Part shown: positions 25,021 to 33,111 of the stretch, piece by piece
Numbering within the stretch: the first letter of the stretch is position 1
Layout: every line of letters begins with the position of its first letter
Source: UMGS1002 sp964570825
GTDB lineage: Bacteria; Bacillota; Clostridia; Oscillospirales; CAG-272
DNA: 64,000 nt
Direction of reading: 5' to 3'
NCBI GenBank assembly: GCA_964570825.1
Contig: CAZMZJ010000009.1
Coordinates: 1 to 64,000 of the forward strand
Notes under the pieces: generated by a model
What the model saw: the letters and a program-made list of their open reading frames with translations, nothing else
What the model was told of the DNA's origin: nothing
Databases searched by the model: none
Program-made: the position numbers and the translations under genes

Positions 25021-27123
25021 ATGGCAGCTAAAAATTTCAATGAAGAGCTGAAGAATATGGAGGCGGAAAAACGCCTTGCGGGCGAGGACGGCAACGGCGG
25101 AGCGGTCCGGCTGGACGATACGCAGAGAGTGAAAGTCCTAAGCCCGGGACAGCTGGTTTTCAAACGCTTCATACGCAACAAGCTGGCGATAGTAGGAACA
25201 GCTATTCTTGCGTTCATGTTTTTATTCTGTTTTGCGGGGCCGTTTTTCTACCGCTACAAACAGACGGAAAAATTTTATAAAACCGATATCCAAGAAAATA
25301 CAAACTATGCTTTTGCAAAGCAAATTACAGAGTACAACAGCTACGCTCTTGACAAGAATTTAACGGTTCATTATTCGGTTATAAATAATATCGACTATTT
25401 TATTAAAAAAATAGAAGCGGCGGGTCTGTCTAACTGGGTGGTTATGGACACGAGCTCCGGGGCGAAATACATTGTAAAGCGCGAGGCTGAAAATGTCTAT
25501 ACGCTGAACACATGCAACATATCTCCGGTCGGAACGCTCGCGATGGCTTATGATATCGGGACGTATGATACCATAACCGAGACTATGAAATATTCGGATG
25601 GAATTTCAATGGATTCAAGCTTCCTCAGCGCGGTGGCTGACGCCATACTGGGAATCAAGAAATCTTCACAGTTTAAGTTCGGCGACGCAACTTATCTGCT
25701 TGAAAGCGCCGGAAGCAAGAAATATCTCGTGAGATGTATGTCCGACCCGATTATGACATATTCCAGCGATGTTTATGAAGACAGCTTCAAGGATGCTGTC
25801 ATAACGGCAAGCAAAAATATTGCCTCCGGAGAAAGTTCAACTCTCGAATTCGGCGGATCGGTGTTTTTTGTTTCAAACAACGGAAACCTTACATTCAATA
25901 TTGAAAAAGCTTCGGCAGAAAAGCCGGTTTATGTATCGTCACTGTATGTGATAGACCGTGTCGACGGGTCTGCGGCTACATCCGCAGACTTTATTAAGGC
26001 GGCCCTGACCGGAATTTTCAGCGGAAATTCGTTTGTATATGATAATGTTTCATATCTAATAAAAAACGAAGATGACACGCTTGTAATTTATAAACATGAT
26101 TCGGAAAATCCCTATGCAATTTTTTCCACATTTTCGGTCAACCGTTCAGACGGCTCCAGTTCGCTGCCTTTTGAGTTCAAAAAACTACTGCAGTCTAAGA
26201 TTGAAGAAATGGATGAGAACAGTCTGTTGAGCGCAACAATTACGGCGCCTATTGAAAAACAGGCAAGCGACGGTTCGGTCGTAACAGATGAAAACGGAAA
26301 TATCGTTTACGAAGATACGGAAATAACGATAACTCGCAAGGGAAATGATTTTGCAATAACGTGCGACCGTTATCTTTTCCTTATTGATATATACGGAGCG
26401 CCGAGGAGCAAGGCGTCCGAAAAGTTCCATATTCTTGGAACAGACGGCGACGGATACGATGTCCTTTCCCGTATGATGTACGGAGGCAGAATATCGCTTA
26501 TTGTCGGTTTTGTCGTCGTCATTATTGAAACGCTGCTCGGAATAATAATGGGAGGCATTTCCGGCTATTTCGGCGGCTGGGTGGACACGCTCATTATGCG
26601 TCTGGTCGACATTTTTTACTGCATACCCACCCTTCCGATTCTGATTATTCTCGGTGCGTTTTTTGATGCCCAGCAGATGAAGCCGTATGTTCGCCTTATG
26701 TGGCTTATGGCGGTCCTCGGATTTCTCGGATGGGCCAGTGTCGCGCGGCTTGTCCGCGGCCAGATACTCTCGCTTCGCGAACAGGACTTCATGGTCGCGA
26801 CAGAAGTCGGCGGGCTGCGAATTTCACGCAGGATTTTCCGGCATTTAATACCCAATGTTATGCCTCAGCTTATAGTAACCGCGACTGCCGGACTTGGTTC
26901 TGTCATTTTGACCGAATCAACACTCTCATTCTTAGGCCTTGGCGTAAAACATCCGCTTGCCACATGGGGATCGATGATAAACTCGGTGTCGGACTACAGC
27001 AGCATGATAAATTACGAATATATCTGGATACCGGTAGGAATGCTTATCTGCATTACAGTTATTGCGTTCAACTTTGTGGGCGACGGTCTGCGCGACGCAT
27101 TCGACCCGAAGATGAAGAGATAA
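25021..27123 (+). CDS. Peptide ABC transporter permease, DppC/OppC-like with ~385-residue extracytoplasmic insertion
   Basis: This 700-residue protein is more than twice the usual DppC length (about 300). Residues 1-50 are cytoplasmic and helix 1 spans about 52-76. The normal domain resumes at HILGTDGDGYDVLSRMMYGG (from 470), including the coupling motif EVGGLRISRRIFRHLIPN and the end GDGLRDAFDP. Residues 80-465 are an insertion predicted to lie outside the cell. It contains at least three, probably four, diverged repeats of 50-70 residues (starts near 198, 253, 321 and 383) of the form D/E-S-F...helix, then F-x-F/Y-G/D-x-x-x-Y/F-L/F and a beta hairpin. An AGGAGG site precedes the start. Confidence 0.9.
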   Translation: MAAKNFNEELKNMEAEKRLAGEDGNGGAVRLDDTQRVKVLSPGQLVFKRFIRNKLAIVGTAILAFMFLFCFAGPFFYRYKQTEKFYKTDIQENTNYAFAKQITEYNSYALDKNLTVHYSVINNIDYFIKKIEAAGLSNWVVMDTSSGAKYIVKREAENVYTLNTCNISPVGTLAMAYDIGTYDTITETMKYSDGISMDSSFLSAVADAILGIKKSSQFKFGDATYLLESAGSKKYLVRCMSDPIMTYSSDVYEDSFKDAVITASKNIASGESSTLEFGGSVFFVSNNGNLTFNIEKASAEKPVYVSSLYVIDRVDGSAATSADFIKAALTGIFSGNSFVYDNVSYLIKNEDDTLVIYKHDSENPYAIFSTFSVNRSDGSSSLPFEFKKLLQSKIEEMDENSLLSATITAPIEKQASDGSVVTDENGNIVYEDTEITITRKGNDFAITCDRYLFLIDIYGAPRSKASEKFHILGTDGDGYDVLSRMMYGGRISLIVGFVVVIIETLLGIIMGGISGYFGGWVDTLIMRLVDIFYCIPTLPILIILGAFFDAQQMKPYVRLMWLMAVLGFLGWASVARLVRGQILSLREQDFMVATEVGGLRISRRIFRHLIPNVMPQLIVTATAGLGSVILTESTLSFLGLGVKHPLATWGSMINSVSDYSSMINYEYIWIPVGMLICITVIAFNFVGDGLRDAFDPKMKR

Positions 27124-27139
27124 GGAGGCAGAATCACAT

Positions 27140-28327
27140 ATGAGCAAGAAAAAGAAAAATGCCTCGTATATTTCGGGTAGGGAATCGATCAGAATTTCGC
27201 GTTTCAACAGAAAACTGACGCGTAAGCTCGAAAAAGAAAGAGACAACGCAAAAAAAGACCCGTCGCTCTATGTCACGCAGATGCACGACAATAATAATAT
27301 TGTCGAATTTGACAATATGTGCACCTATTTTTTCACCGATATCGGAACGGTCAAGGCAGTGGACGGTGTAACGTTTGAAATCCCAAGGTCATCGACAGTC
27401 GGCGTCGTCGGCGAGTCCGGCTGCGGGAAAAGCGTTATGTCGCTCTCGCTTATGCAGCTTGTGCAGCGTCCGGCCGGACAGGTTGTCGGAGGGGAGATCA
27501 GGTTCAATCTCGGAAACGGAAAGGCTTATAATATCGTCAACACGCCGACATCCAAAATGCAGGAGATACGCGGAAACCGCGTGTCGATGATATTCCAGGA
27601 GCCTATGACTTCTCTCAACCCGGTGTTCCGCATAGGCGCGCAGATCGAGGAGGTTATAAAGCTCCATAATCCGCATATGAAGAAGGAAGATATCAAGGCA
27701 AGAACGCTTGAAATGATAGGCCTTGTCGGAATCGCGAATGCCGAAGGAGTATATTCCATGTATCCGCACGAGCTTTCGGGCGGTATGCGGCAGAGAATTA
27801 TGATTGCCATAGCGCTTGCCTGCGACCCCGAGCTTATCATCGCGGACGAACCGACAACGGCTCTTGACGTGACTATTCAGGCGCAGATTCTTGACCTTCT
27901 TAAGGATCTGAAAAAGAAGATTAACAGTTCGATCATGCTGATCACTCACGACCTCGGCGTTATAGCAAGCATGGCTGATTATGTAGTCGTCATGTACGCC
28001 GGACGCGTGGTCGAAAAAGGAACCGCGGCGGATATTTTCCATAACCCCTGCCACCCATACACCATAGGGCTGATGAAGTCTAAGCCGGTGGTCGGACGGA
28101 AGGTTGAAGCGCTCTACAATATACCCGGAAACGTCCCAAATCCGGTCAATATGCCCAACTATTGTTATTTCAAGGACCGCTGCGAATACTGCACTGAGAA
28201 ATGCAACGGTATTTATCCCCCCGAAATAAGGATCAGCGACACTCATGTGGTGTCCTGCTACAGATTCTTCGACGAGGGTAAAATATTAGGATACCCGAAA
28301 TCCGTGAACGTGGAGGATCTGTTATGA
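27140..28327 (+). CDS. Peptide ABC transporter ATP-binding protein, DppD-like
   Basis: This 395-residue ATPase has an unusual N-terminal basic extension of about 50 residues before the ATPase fold. Walker A is GESGCGKS, the signature LSGGMRQR, Walker B LIIADEPTTALD and the switch His in ITHDLG. The C-terminal oligopeptide_ABC_C region has four cysteines (CYFKDRCEYCTEKC), a pattern that in E. coli DppD binds an iron-sulfur cluster. AGGAGG lies at a normal distance from the ATG. The stop overlaps the next gene (ATGA). Confidence 0.93.
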   Translation: MSKKKKNASYISGRESIRISRFNRKLTRKLEKERDNAKKDPSLYVTQMHDNNNIVEFDNMCTYFFTDIGTVKAVDGVTFEIPRSSTVGVVGESGCGKSVMSLSLMQLVQRPAGQVVGGEIRFNLGNGKAYNIVNTPTSKMQEIRGNRVSMIFQEPMTSLNPVFRIGAQIEEVIKLHNPHMKKEDIKARTLEMIGLVGIANAEGVYSMYPHELSGGMRQRIMIAIALACDPELIIADEPTTALDVTIQAQILDLLKDLKKKINSSIMLITHDLGVIASMADYVVVMYAGRVVEKGTAADIFHNPCHPYTIGLMKSKPVVGRKVEALYNIPGNVPNPVNMPNYCYFKDRCEYCTEKCNGIYPPEIRISDTHVVSCYRFFDEGKILGYPKSVNVEDLL

Positions 28328-29412
28328 ATACTGAAAAAGCCATAAATTATCCCCCTGAAAAACTGACGGATAATCTGCTCGAGGTAAAACACCTGAAAAA
28401 ATATTTCCCGATAAGATCGTCTTTTTTCAAGACAGTCATCGGAAATGTCAAAGCTGTTGACGACATTTCGTTTTCCATAAAACGCGGAACAACAATGGGT
28501 CTTGTCGGCGAGTCGGGCTGCGGAAAGTCAACCGCAGGACGTACACTTTTACGCCTTTACCCGAAAACCGAGGGCGAAGTACTTTTCAACGGCAGGGATA
28601 TTTTCAAACTATCGGCAAAACAGCTGCGCGAATTCCGTCCTAAAATCCAGATAATATTCCAGGATCCGTATTCATCGCTGTCGCCCCGACTTCCGGTCGG
28701 AGAGATAATCGGCGAGGCGGTGCGAGAGCATAATATCGTGCCTCCTGAGGAATTTGACGACTATATCACGAGAATAATGAAGGCCTGCGGTCTTCAGGAG
28801 TACCATAAGGACAGATATCCCCATGAATTTTCGGGCGGCCAGAGGCAGAGAATATGCATCGCCCGCGCGCTGGCGCTGAATCCCGAGTTCATTGTCTGCG
28901 ATGAACCGGTTTCCGCCCTCGACGTTTCGATTCAGGCGCAGATCATCAACCTGCTTAAAAAGCTGCAGAAGGAATTCAACCTGACTTATCTATTCATATC
29001 GCACGACCTTTCGGTTGTCGAACACATCTCAAACACCGTCGGAGTCATGTATCTCGGCAGCATGGTCGAGTACGCGCCGACGAATAAAGTTTTCTCAAAG
29101 CCTCTGCATCCGTACACGAAAGCCTTGTTTTCCGCTATTCCGGTGCCGGATCCGGACTTTAAAATGGAACGTATAATTCTTGAAGGCAGCATTCCTTCGC
29201 CGGCAAATCCTCCAAAAGGCTGCAAATTCCACACCCGCTGCCGAGATTGCATGGAGATTTGCAAATTTGCTTCTCCTGTGTGGAAAGAAGTCGAGCCAGA
29301 GCATTTCTGCGCATGCCATCTATACGATACCGATTCTGAACGCTTGAAATACGAAGCTGAAACTAAAGCAAAATCGGTCAAATTGTCAGAAGTCAAGGCT
29401 GACGGCAAATAA
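28324..29412 (+). CDS. Peptide ABC transporter ATP-binding protein, DppF-like
   Basis: This 362-residue second ATPase of the importer has Walker A GESGCGKS, signature FSGGQRQR, Walker B FIVCDEPVSALD and switch His in ISHDLS. The C-terminal region again has clustered cysteines (GCKFHTRCRDCMEIC...C-A-C). Two different ATPases with two permeases give the usual hetero-tetrameric core. The gene begins within the stop of the preceding one and ends the operon before a strong terminator. Confidence 0.93.
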   Translation: MNTEKAINYPPEKLTDNLLEVKHLKKYFPIRSSFFKTVIGNVKAVDDISFSIKRGTTMGLVGESGCGKSTAGRTLLRLYPKTEGEVLFNGRDIFKLSAKQLREFRPKIQIIFQDPYSSLSPRLPVGEIIGEAVREHNIVPPEEFDDYITRIMKACGLQEYHKDRYPHEFSGGQRQRICIARALALNPEFIVCDEPVSALDVSIQAQIINLLKKLQKEFNLTYLFISHDLSVVEHISNTVGVMYLGSMVEYAPTNKVFSKPLHPYTKALFSAIPVPDPDFKMERIILEGSIPSPANPPKGCKFHTRCRDCMEICKFASPVWKEVEPEHFCACHLYDTDSERLKYEAETKAKSVKLSEVKADGK

Positions 29413-29417
29413 CACCG

Positions 29418-29448
29418 AAGCTGTGCCGCGCGCGCGGCACAGCTTTTT
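29418..29448 (+). terminator. Terminator of the peptide importer operon
   Basis: AAGCTGTGCCGCG pairs with CGCGGCACAGCTT around a very short loop and ends in TTTTT (29444-29448). Confidence 0.93.
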
Positions 29449-29560
29449 GACTTTGAAAATCATGTTGCGCCGGTTTTCCGAATTTCCAATCCTGACTTAT
29501 CTGGATTAGACGCTAAAACTAAAAGTGGAAAAATGTTATTATCATCAGGAGGTGACGTAA

Positions 29561-29869
29561 ATGTCGAAAAAAGAACGTAAAAAAAAGAAATATGACGACG
29601 ATGACGGAAGAACCATATCTGACATGAACGTCGAAGGCATGCCGTGGTACAATGGACGTCGCGATGAAAAACATCAGCCCGGCACCGACAAGGAAAAACA
29701 AACCGACGCCTCCGTGACCGGCGGCAACGAGGAAAAAATCACGCTGAGCAGAAAAGAAGGACTTGCAATGATGCGCGGAGTTCTTCTGGCGGCGATGCTT
29801 GTCGGCGGGATTTTTCTGGTCGTTTTCGCACTGTTCATACTGTTCTGCATATATATTTGGTTCAAATGA
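29561..29869 (+). CDS. Small conserved single-helix membrane protein with N-terminal DDDGRT motif
   Basis: This 102-residue protein starts with a basic stretch (KKERKKKK), then DDDDGRTISDMNVEGMPWY, a motif I associate with small uncharacterised Firmicutes membrane proteins. An acidic/polar linker and one hydrophobic helix follow (about 73-98), with the C-terminus close behind. AGGAGGTGA precedes the ATG, a near-perfect ribosome site that implies high translation. No function is known to me. It lies 32 bases before the next hypothetical gene. Confidence 0.78.
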   Translation: MSKKERKKKKYDDDDGRTISDMNVEGMPWYNGRRDEKHQPGTDKEKQTDASVTGGNEEKITLSRKEGLAMMRGVLLAAMLVGGIFLVVFALFILFCIYIWFK

Positions 29870-29901
29870 GCTGTCAGGCGGGAAAAGTCGAGGAATATCA
29901 G

Positions 29902-30663
29902 ATGCCGCATACAAATATAAAAATAGTGAAATTTATATGTATTTATGTTATAATATTAGTAGTTCAAATATTGGCGCTTCAATCCTGCTCGTCCGGCGAG
30001 CAAAGCGGCAACAGGTTTTATAATAAAAACATAAAAGACTGCATATCATGCGGACGCCGTTTCACGGTTAATCAAAACGGGGCGGAAATACTTAATAAAC
30101 CCGACGGAAAAACACTTGCCCGGACCGACGCGGGCAAGATACTGGAAGTTATATGCTATTATACGGACGGTGACGGCGATGTTTGGGGGTATATAATCTC
30201 CCCCGCAGAGGGCTGGATAAGTATGTCCGAAGCAAGTCTTGTTTATGATAACATAACCTTTTTCGATGAGCATTCGGAACAAATAACCGATCCACAAGGC
30301 AATATTCTACCTGACGGGCCGCGCTATCTCTGGTCATACCCCTGCTCCGGAGTGATTATCGGAACCGACAGCTCTCCCGAGGAGGAAATCAACATAACGG
30401 CGCAGTATGCGGATGCAGATGGGCGCGTGTGGGTGTATTTTGACGGCTCGGGCTGGATTTGCCTTGACGCCCCATATGACAAGAACATACCGGCGGTCGA
30501 TTACGGAGAAGCGCATATGACATACGAACTGCCGTACAAGGAACCGGGATACTGGGATACGGCTCCATCGTATGCTCCGTTTGTATGGGCAGCCATTGTG
30601 CTGATATTTATTATCGAAGCGTCGTCGCAGGTGCGGGCATATATTAGGAATAATAAAAAATAA
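29902..30663 (+). CDS. Hypothetical membrane-anchored protein with two SH3-like modules
   Basis: This protein of 253 residues has an N-terminal hydrophobic segment ending in LALQSC, a plausible lipoprotein site. Two SH3b-like segments follow: the first contains AEILNKPDGKTLARTDAGK then WGYIISPAEGWISM, the second RVWVYFDGSGWICL. A second hydrophobic helix sits near the C-terminus (YAPFVWAAIVLIFII). Similar WGY...GWI patterns occur in cell-wall-binding or sensor proteins. ATG 29902 has GAGGAA 8 bases upstream. An upstream TTG at 29857 would overlap the previous gene. Function unknown. Confidence 0.68.
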   Translation: MPHTNIKIVKFICIYVIILVVQILALQSCSSGEQSGNRFYNKNIKDCISCGRRFTVNQNGAEILNKPDGKTLARTDAGKILEVICYYTDGDGDVWGYIISPAEGWISMSEASLVYDNITFFDEHSEQITDPQGNILPDGPRYLWSYPCSGVIIGTDSSPEEEINITAQYADADGRVWVYFDGSGWICLDAPYDKNIPAVDYGEAHMTYELPYKEPGYWDTAPSYAPFVWAAIVLIFIIEASSQVRAYIRNNKK

Positions 30664-30670
30664 ATCGCCG

Positions 30671-30694
30671 GACGGAGCATATTATGCTCCGGTC
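30671..30694 (+). terminator. Hairpin after the SH3-like gene, weak terminator
   Basis: GACGGAGCATA and TATGCTCCGGTC form a stem with one bulged G. No T-tract follows, so its role as a terminator is doubtful. The rest of 30695-30846 shows no gene. Confidence 0.35.
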
Positions 30695-30846
30695 TCAAAA
30701 GTCTTAGGTAATTTGAATATTATAAGTCACCACCTGCAATCGAATATCGCGCGGCATTTTTGCAGCAGTATTTCGGTTAAACTGCATTGTTTGCACAATC
30801 AAAAATCATAAGTCGGCAATAAAGAGGAAAGGAAGTGTTGTAAAAT

Positions 30847-31065
30847 ATGATTGAAAACAAAAGGAAAAATCCGGCAAAACTTCCGGCAGGAGAGAGCAGA
30901 TGCGACTCATGCGAATATTACGACTACGATGAGGACTGGGACTGCTATGTCTGTAAGTTTAACCTCGATGAGGATGAAATGATGCGTTTTTTGTCGGGAA
31001 ACAGTGGTGCATGCCCGTATTACAAGTTTTACGATGAGTATAAATCAGTGCAGAAGCAAAACTGA
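30847..31065 (+). CDS. Small Cys-rich protein, DUF6472-like
   Basis: This 72-residue acidic protein has CDSCEYYDYDEDWDCYVC around residues 19-36, then LDEDEMMRFL and CPYYKFYDEY. The cysteines (C19, C22, C33, C36, C56) suggest a metal-binding fold such as a small zinc or rubredoxin-like knuckle. I recall this pattern as the Clostridia family DUF6472, whose function is unknown; a profile search would confirm it. GGAAAGGAAG lies upstream and another small gene follows after 12 bases. Confidence 0.75.
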   Translation: MIENKRKNPAKLPAGESRCDSCEYYDYDEDWDCYVCKFNLDEDEMMRFLSGNSGACPYYKFYDEYKSVQKQN

Positions 31066-31077
31066 AAGGAATTTGTT

Positions 31078-31353
31078 ATGAAACGTTACAACATACCGCC
31101 AGAGCTACAGCCGCTTTCACCGTGGAGTTATTTCGGCTATTCAATTCTGTTTTCCATTCCCTTTATAGGATTCATATGCGCGCTTGTGCTATCTTTATCA
31201 AACGGCAATATTAACCGCCGGAATTTTGCACGTTCGTATTTTTGCATACTTATAATTATTCTCGTATTGGCAGGGGTCATAATATCGGTGGCGATAGCCG
31301 CGGGAGGAACGCTCGGTTTTCTCGAAGCAATCAGAAGACGCATAAACGGTTGA
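31078..31353 (+). CDS. Small two-helix membrane protein, conserved hypothetical
   Basis: This 91-residue protein has a Pro-rich N-terminus (YNIPPELQPLSPWSYFGYS), a first helix near 20-41, a short loop with NGNINRRNFARSYF and a second helix near 55-80. The loop motif recurs in small Clostridia proteins of unknown function. It follows the Cys-rich gene by 12 bases, with AAGGAA before the ATG, so the two are probably co-translated. A strong terminator follows. Confidence 0.72.
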   Translation: MKRYNIPPELQPLSPWSYFGYSILFSIPFIGFICALVLSLSNGNINRRNFARSYFCILIIILVLAGVIISVAIAAGGTLGFLEAIRRRING

Positions 31354-31376
31354 CAGGATTAGATACTGAAAATTAT

Positions 31377-31407
31377 AAAAATTCCGGCTGCAAAGGCCGG
31401 AATTTTT
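31377..31407 (+). terminator. Terminator after the small-protein genes
   Basis: AAAAATTCCGGC / GCCGGAATTTTT, 12-bp perfect stem with a 7-base loop, continuing ATTTTG. Confidence 0.92.
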
Positions 31408-31420
31408 ATTTTGCAAATTG

Positions 31421-31449
31421 TTGCAAACAGCAATAATATATGATAAAAT
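31421..31449 (+). promoter_or_regulatory. Promoter for the first EEP-family gene
   Basis: TTGCAA (31421-31426), 17-base spacer, TAAAAT (31444-31449). TTGCAAA occurs twice in the 17 bases starting at 31411. Confidence 0.6.
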
Positions 31450-31486
31450 ATTAAAATAATTGATACATACGGGTGAATGGTGAATA

Positions 31487-32206
31487 GTGAAGAAAATGAA
31501 AAAGATTACTGTCGCTACCTTTAACATAGGCGCCGCGGCAAAACGCGCCGGAAAATATACGGATGAAAACCTTGCGGCAATAGCCGACGTCGCAAAAAAC
31601 TCAGGGGCGGATATCATGTGCATGCAGGAGGTCGACCGGGGCTGCGAGAGGTCGGGAGGCATTGATATGCCCGCGTATATTTCCGGGCACGCCGGGTATC
31701 CGTATTACCATTTTATAAAAATACGGGATTTTCAGGGCGGTGAGTACGGTACGCTGATACTTGGAAAATATCCCATTGTCGGACGCGACACATATAATTA
31801 CCCTGTTAAGCTCGCAAAGTGGGGGACGTCGGCCGGCATGGCGGAATTTGACATCGAAGGAAAAACGCTGTGCGTTTTTAATTCACACCTTTCTTGTGAG
31901 AACGACGAGAAGAATACCGAAACCATGACCTGCTACGCCGAATATATACGAATGCAGATGCATGCGCCGCAGAGATGCGACTGCATGTGCGTCGCGACGG
32001 GGGATTTCAATGATAGTCCCGAGAAAGTTATGCGAATAATAAATTTTCTTGCGGCAGCAAACACCGGACTGCCGACATATTCAACCAAAGCAATAGATAA
32101 TATTCTATACTCGCGAGGCATAAAAATGTCCGGCATCCGCACGGTTGACACTGTAAGCGGCGGGGAGTCGGACCACAGAATGCTTTTATGCGAGATTGAA
32201 TTTTAA
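31487..32206 (+). CDS. Endonuclease/exonuclease/phosphatase (EEP) family protein
   Basis: This 239-residue protein without a signal peptide has all EEP catalytic elements: TFNIG, MQEVD, NSHLS, TGDFND and the final SDHRML. The family hydrolyses phosphodiester or phosphoester bonds in DNA, RNA, phospholipids or cyclic nucleotides. It starts with GTG at 31487 behind a weak ribosome site; ATG 31496 is an alternative. A clear paralogue is encoded at 59789-60484 (shared RSGGID, QGG/RGG-YGT-IL and PI segments). Its stop lies 8 bases from that of the convergent aldolase-like gene, with no terminator between. Confidence 0.86.
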   Translation: MKKMKKITVATFNIGAAAKRAGKYTDENLAAIADVAKNSGADIMCMQEVDRGCERSGGIDMPAYISGHAGYPYYHFIKIRDFQGGEYGTLILGKYPIVGRDTYNYPVKLAKWGTSAGMAEFDIEGKTLCVFNSHLSCENDEKNTETMTCYAEYIRMQMHAPQRCDCMCVATGDFNDSPEKVMRIINFLAAANTGLPTYSTKAIDNILYSRGIKMSGIRTVDTVSGGESDHRMLLCEIEF

Positions 32207-32214
32207 CCTGATTG

Positions 32215-32985
32215 TTATAAGTTTCTGATTTCGCTCAGATTTTCGCAGGCGCCCTTCATAATGTAGCTGATATCGGCTCCGCTGGCCACCATGCAAACGC
32301 CGAGGTCTGCCCAAAATTTAAGTATTTCCGAACCTGTCCGGTAAAGCGATACGCCGAAAGGCTTCTTAGCTTTTTTTAGCGTTTTAACGGCGCTGGCGAT
32401 AAGCTCGCGCGTGTCAGGCCCGAACAGGCCCTCGGGGGTGCCGTCGTTTCCGCACAGGTCGCCGGGGGCAAAGAAAAAACCATCGATGCTTTTAACTTTT
32501 ACTATGTCTGCAAGGTTTCGTAGCGATTCGGCGGTGTCAAGCTGCACTAAAATGCTCATCATGCGGCTGTCGCGCTCGGCAAACGCATATGCGTCGCCGA
32601 GTCCGTAGCCTGCGGCGCGCAAAGGAGAGAGCCGTCTATGCCCCTTTGGAGGATACAGGCACAGTGAAACCGCGCGCGCGGCTTCAGCTGCAGTGTTTAT
32701 GCTGGGGAAAATTATTCCGTCGGGTCCCAGCTCGAGCACACGAGAGACATGGCTTTCGGTGCTTATCGATACCCGGACAAGCGCCGGCGTACCGCCTGCA
32801 TTGAGAGCAGTCAGGTGGTTGCGGAGCGATGTATAGCTGTTTTCGGTGCAGTCGGCGTCAATGAGCACAAAATCAAAACCGACACGGCCCACTGCGTCTG
32901 ATGATACGGAGTCGGACAGCAGTATATGAGTTCCGGCAAGCTTTTTGCCAGTGTCAAGACGTTCCTTAAAATACGGAGTCACCAT
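32215..32985 (-). CDS. HpcH/HpaI aldolase-like protein lacking the catalytic histidine
   Basis: This 256-residue TIM-barrel protein is of the HpcH/HpaI aldolase/citrate lyase family. Retained elements are GFDFVLID, the substrate Arg (ALVRV) and the metal-ligand region FFFAPGDLC with its Asp. In HpaI the sequence IDGEH supplies the catalytic His; here it is IDADC, so the His is Cys and the Glu is Asp. The second metal ligand (Q-I-E-T) is Q-L-D-T. Aldolase activity is therefore uncertain. AGGAGAT precedes the start. It is divergent from metF. Confidence 0.82.
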   Translation of the reverse strand: MVTPYFKERLDTGKKLAGTHILLSDSVSSDAVGRVGFDFVLIDADCTENSYTSLRNHLTALNAGGTPALVRVSISTESHVSRVLELGPDGIIFPSINTAAEAARAVSLCLYPPKGHRRLSPLRAAGYGLGDAYAFAERDSRMMSILVQLDTAESLRNLADIVKVKSIDGFFFAPGDLCGNDGTPEGLFGPDTRELIASAVKTLKKAKKPFGVSLYRTGSEILKFWADLGVCMVASGADISYIMKGACENLSEIRNL

Positions 32986-33000
32986 ACAGAATATCTCCTA

Positions 33001-33030
33001 TTGACACGATAACTTATCCTTAACAATAAT
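33001..33030 (+). promoter_or_regulatory. Possible promoter for metF
   Basis: TTGACA (33001-33006), 18-base spacer, AATAAT (33025-33030). The -10 overlaps the -10 of the divergent promoter. No S-box or other methionine-responsive leader was found. Confidence 0.4.
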
Positions 33031-33054
33031 AACATATAATTCATCCGATTTCAA
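33026..33054 (-). promoter_or_regulatory. Promoter for the HpcH/HpaI-like gene
   Basis: Minus-strand TTGAAA (33054-33049), 17-base spacer, TATTAT (33031-33026). Confidence 0.6.
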
Positions 33055-33111
33055 CATCGCGTGCCAGTTTTAACGGATTATTAAAGATTGCTTTCGAAAG
33101 GGTTCATTTTT

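Noticed and set aside
27389..28246. 285-codon minus-strand frame opposite the DppD-like ATPase
   Set aside because: Antisense to a fully conserved ATPase; no ribosome site or known motif.
30671..30694. Full terminator after the SH3-like gene
   Set aside because: The stem is good but no T-tract follows on either strand; it is kept only as a low-confidence hairpin.
32986..33111. SAM riboswitch before metF
   Set aside because: The region is only about 125 bases, holds divergent promoters, and shows none of the S-box helices or a terminator.
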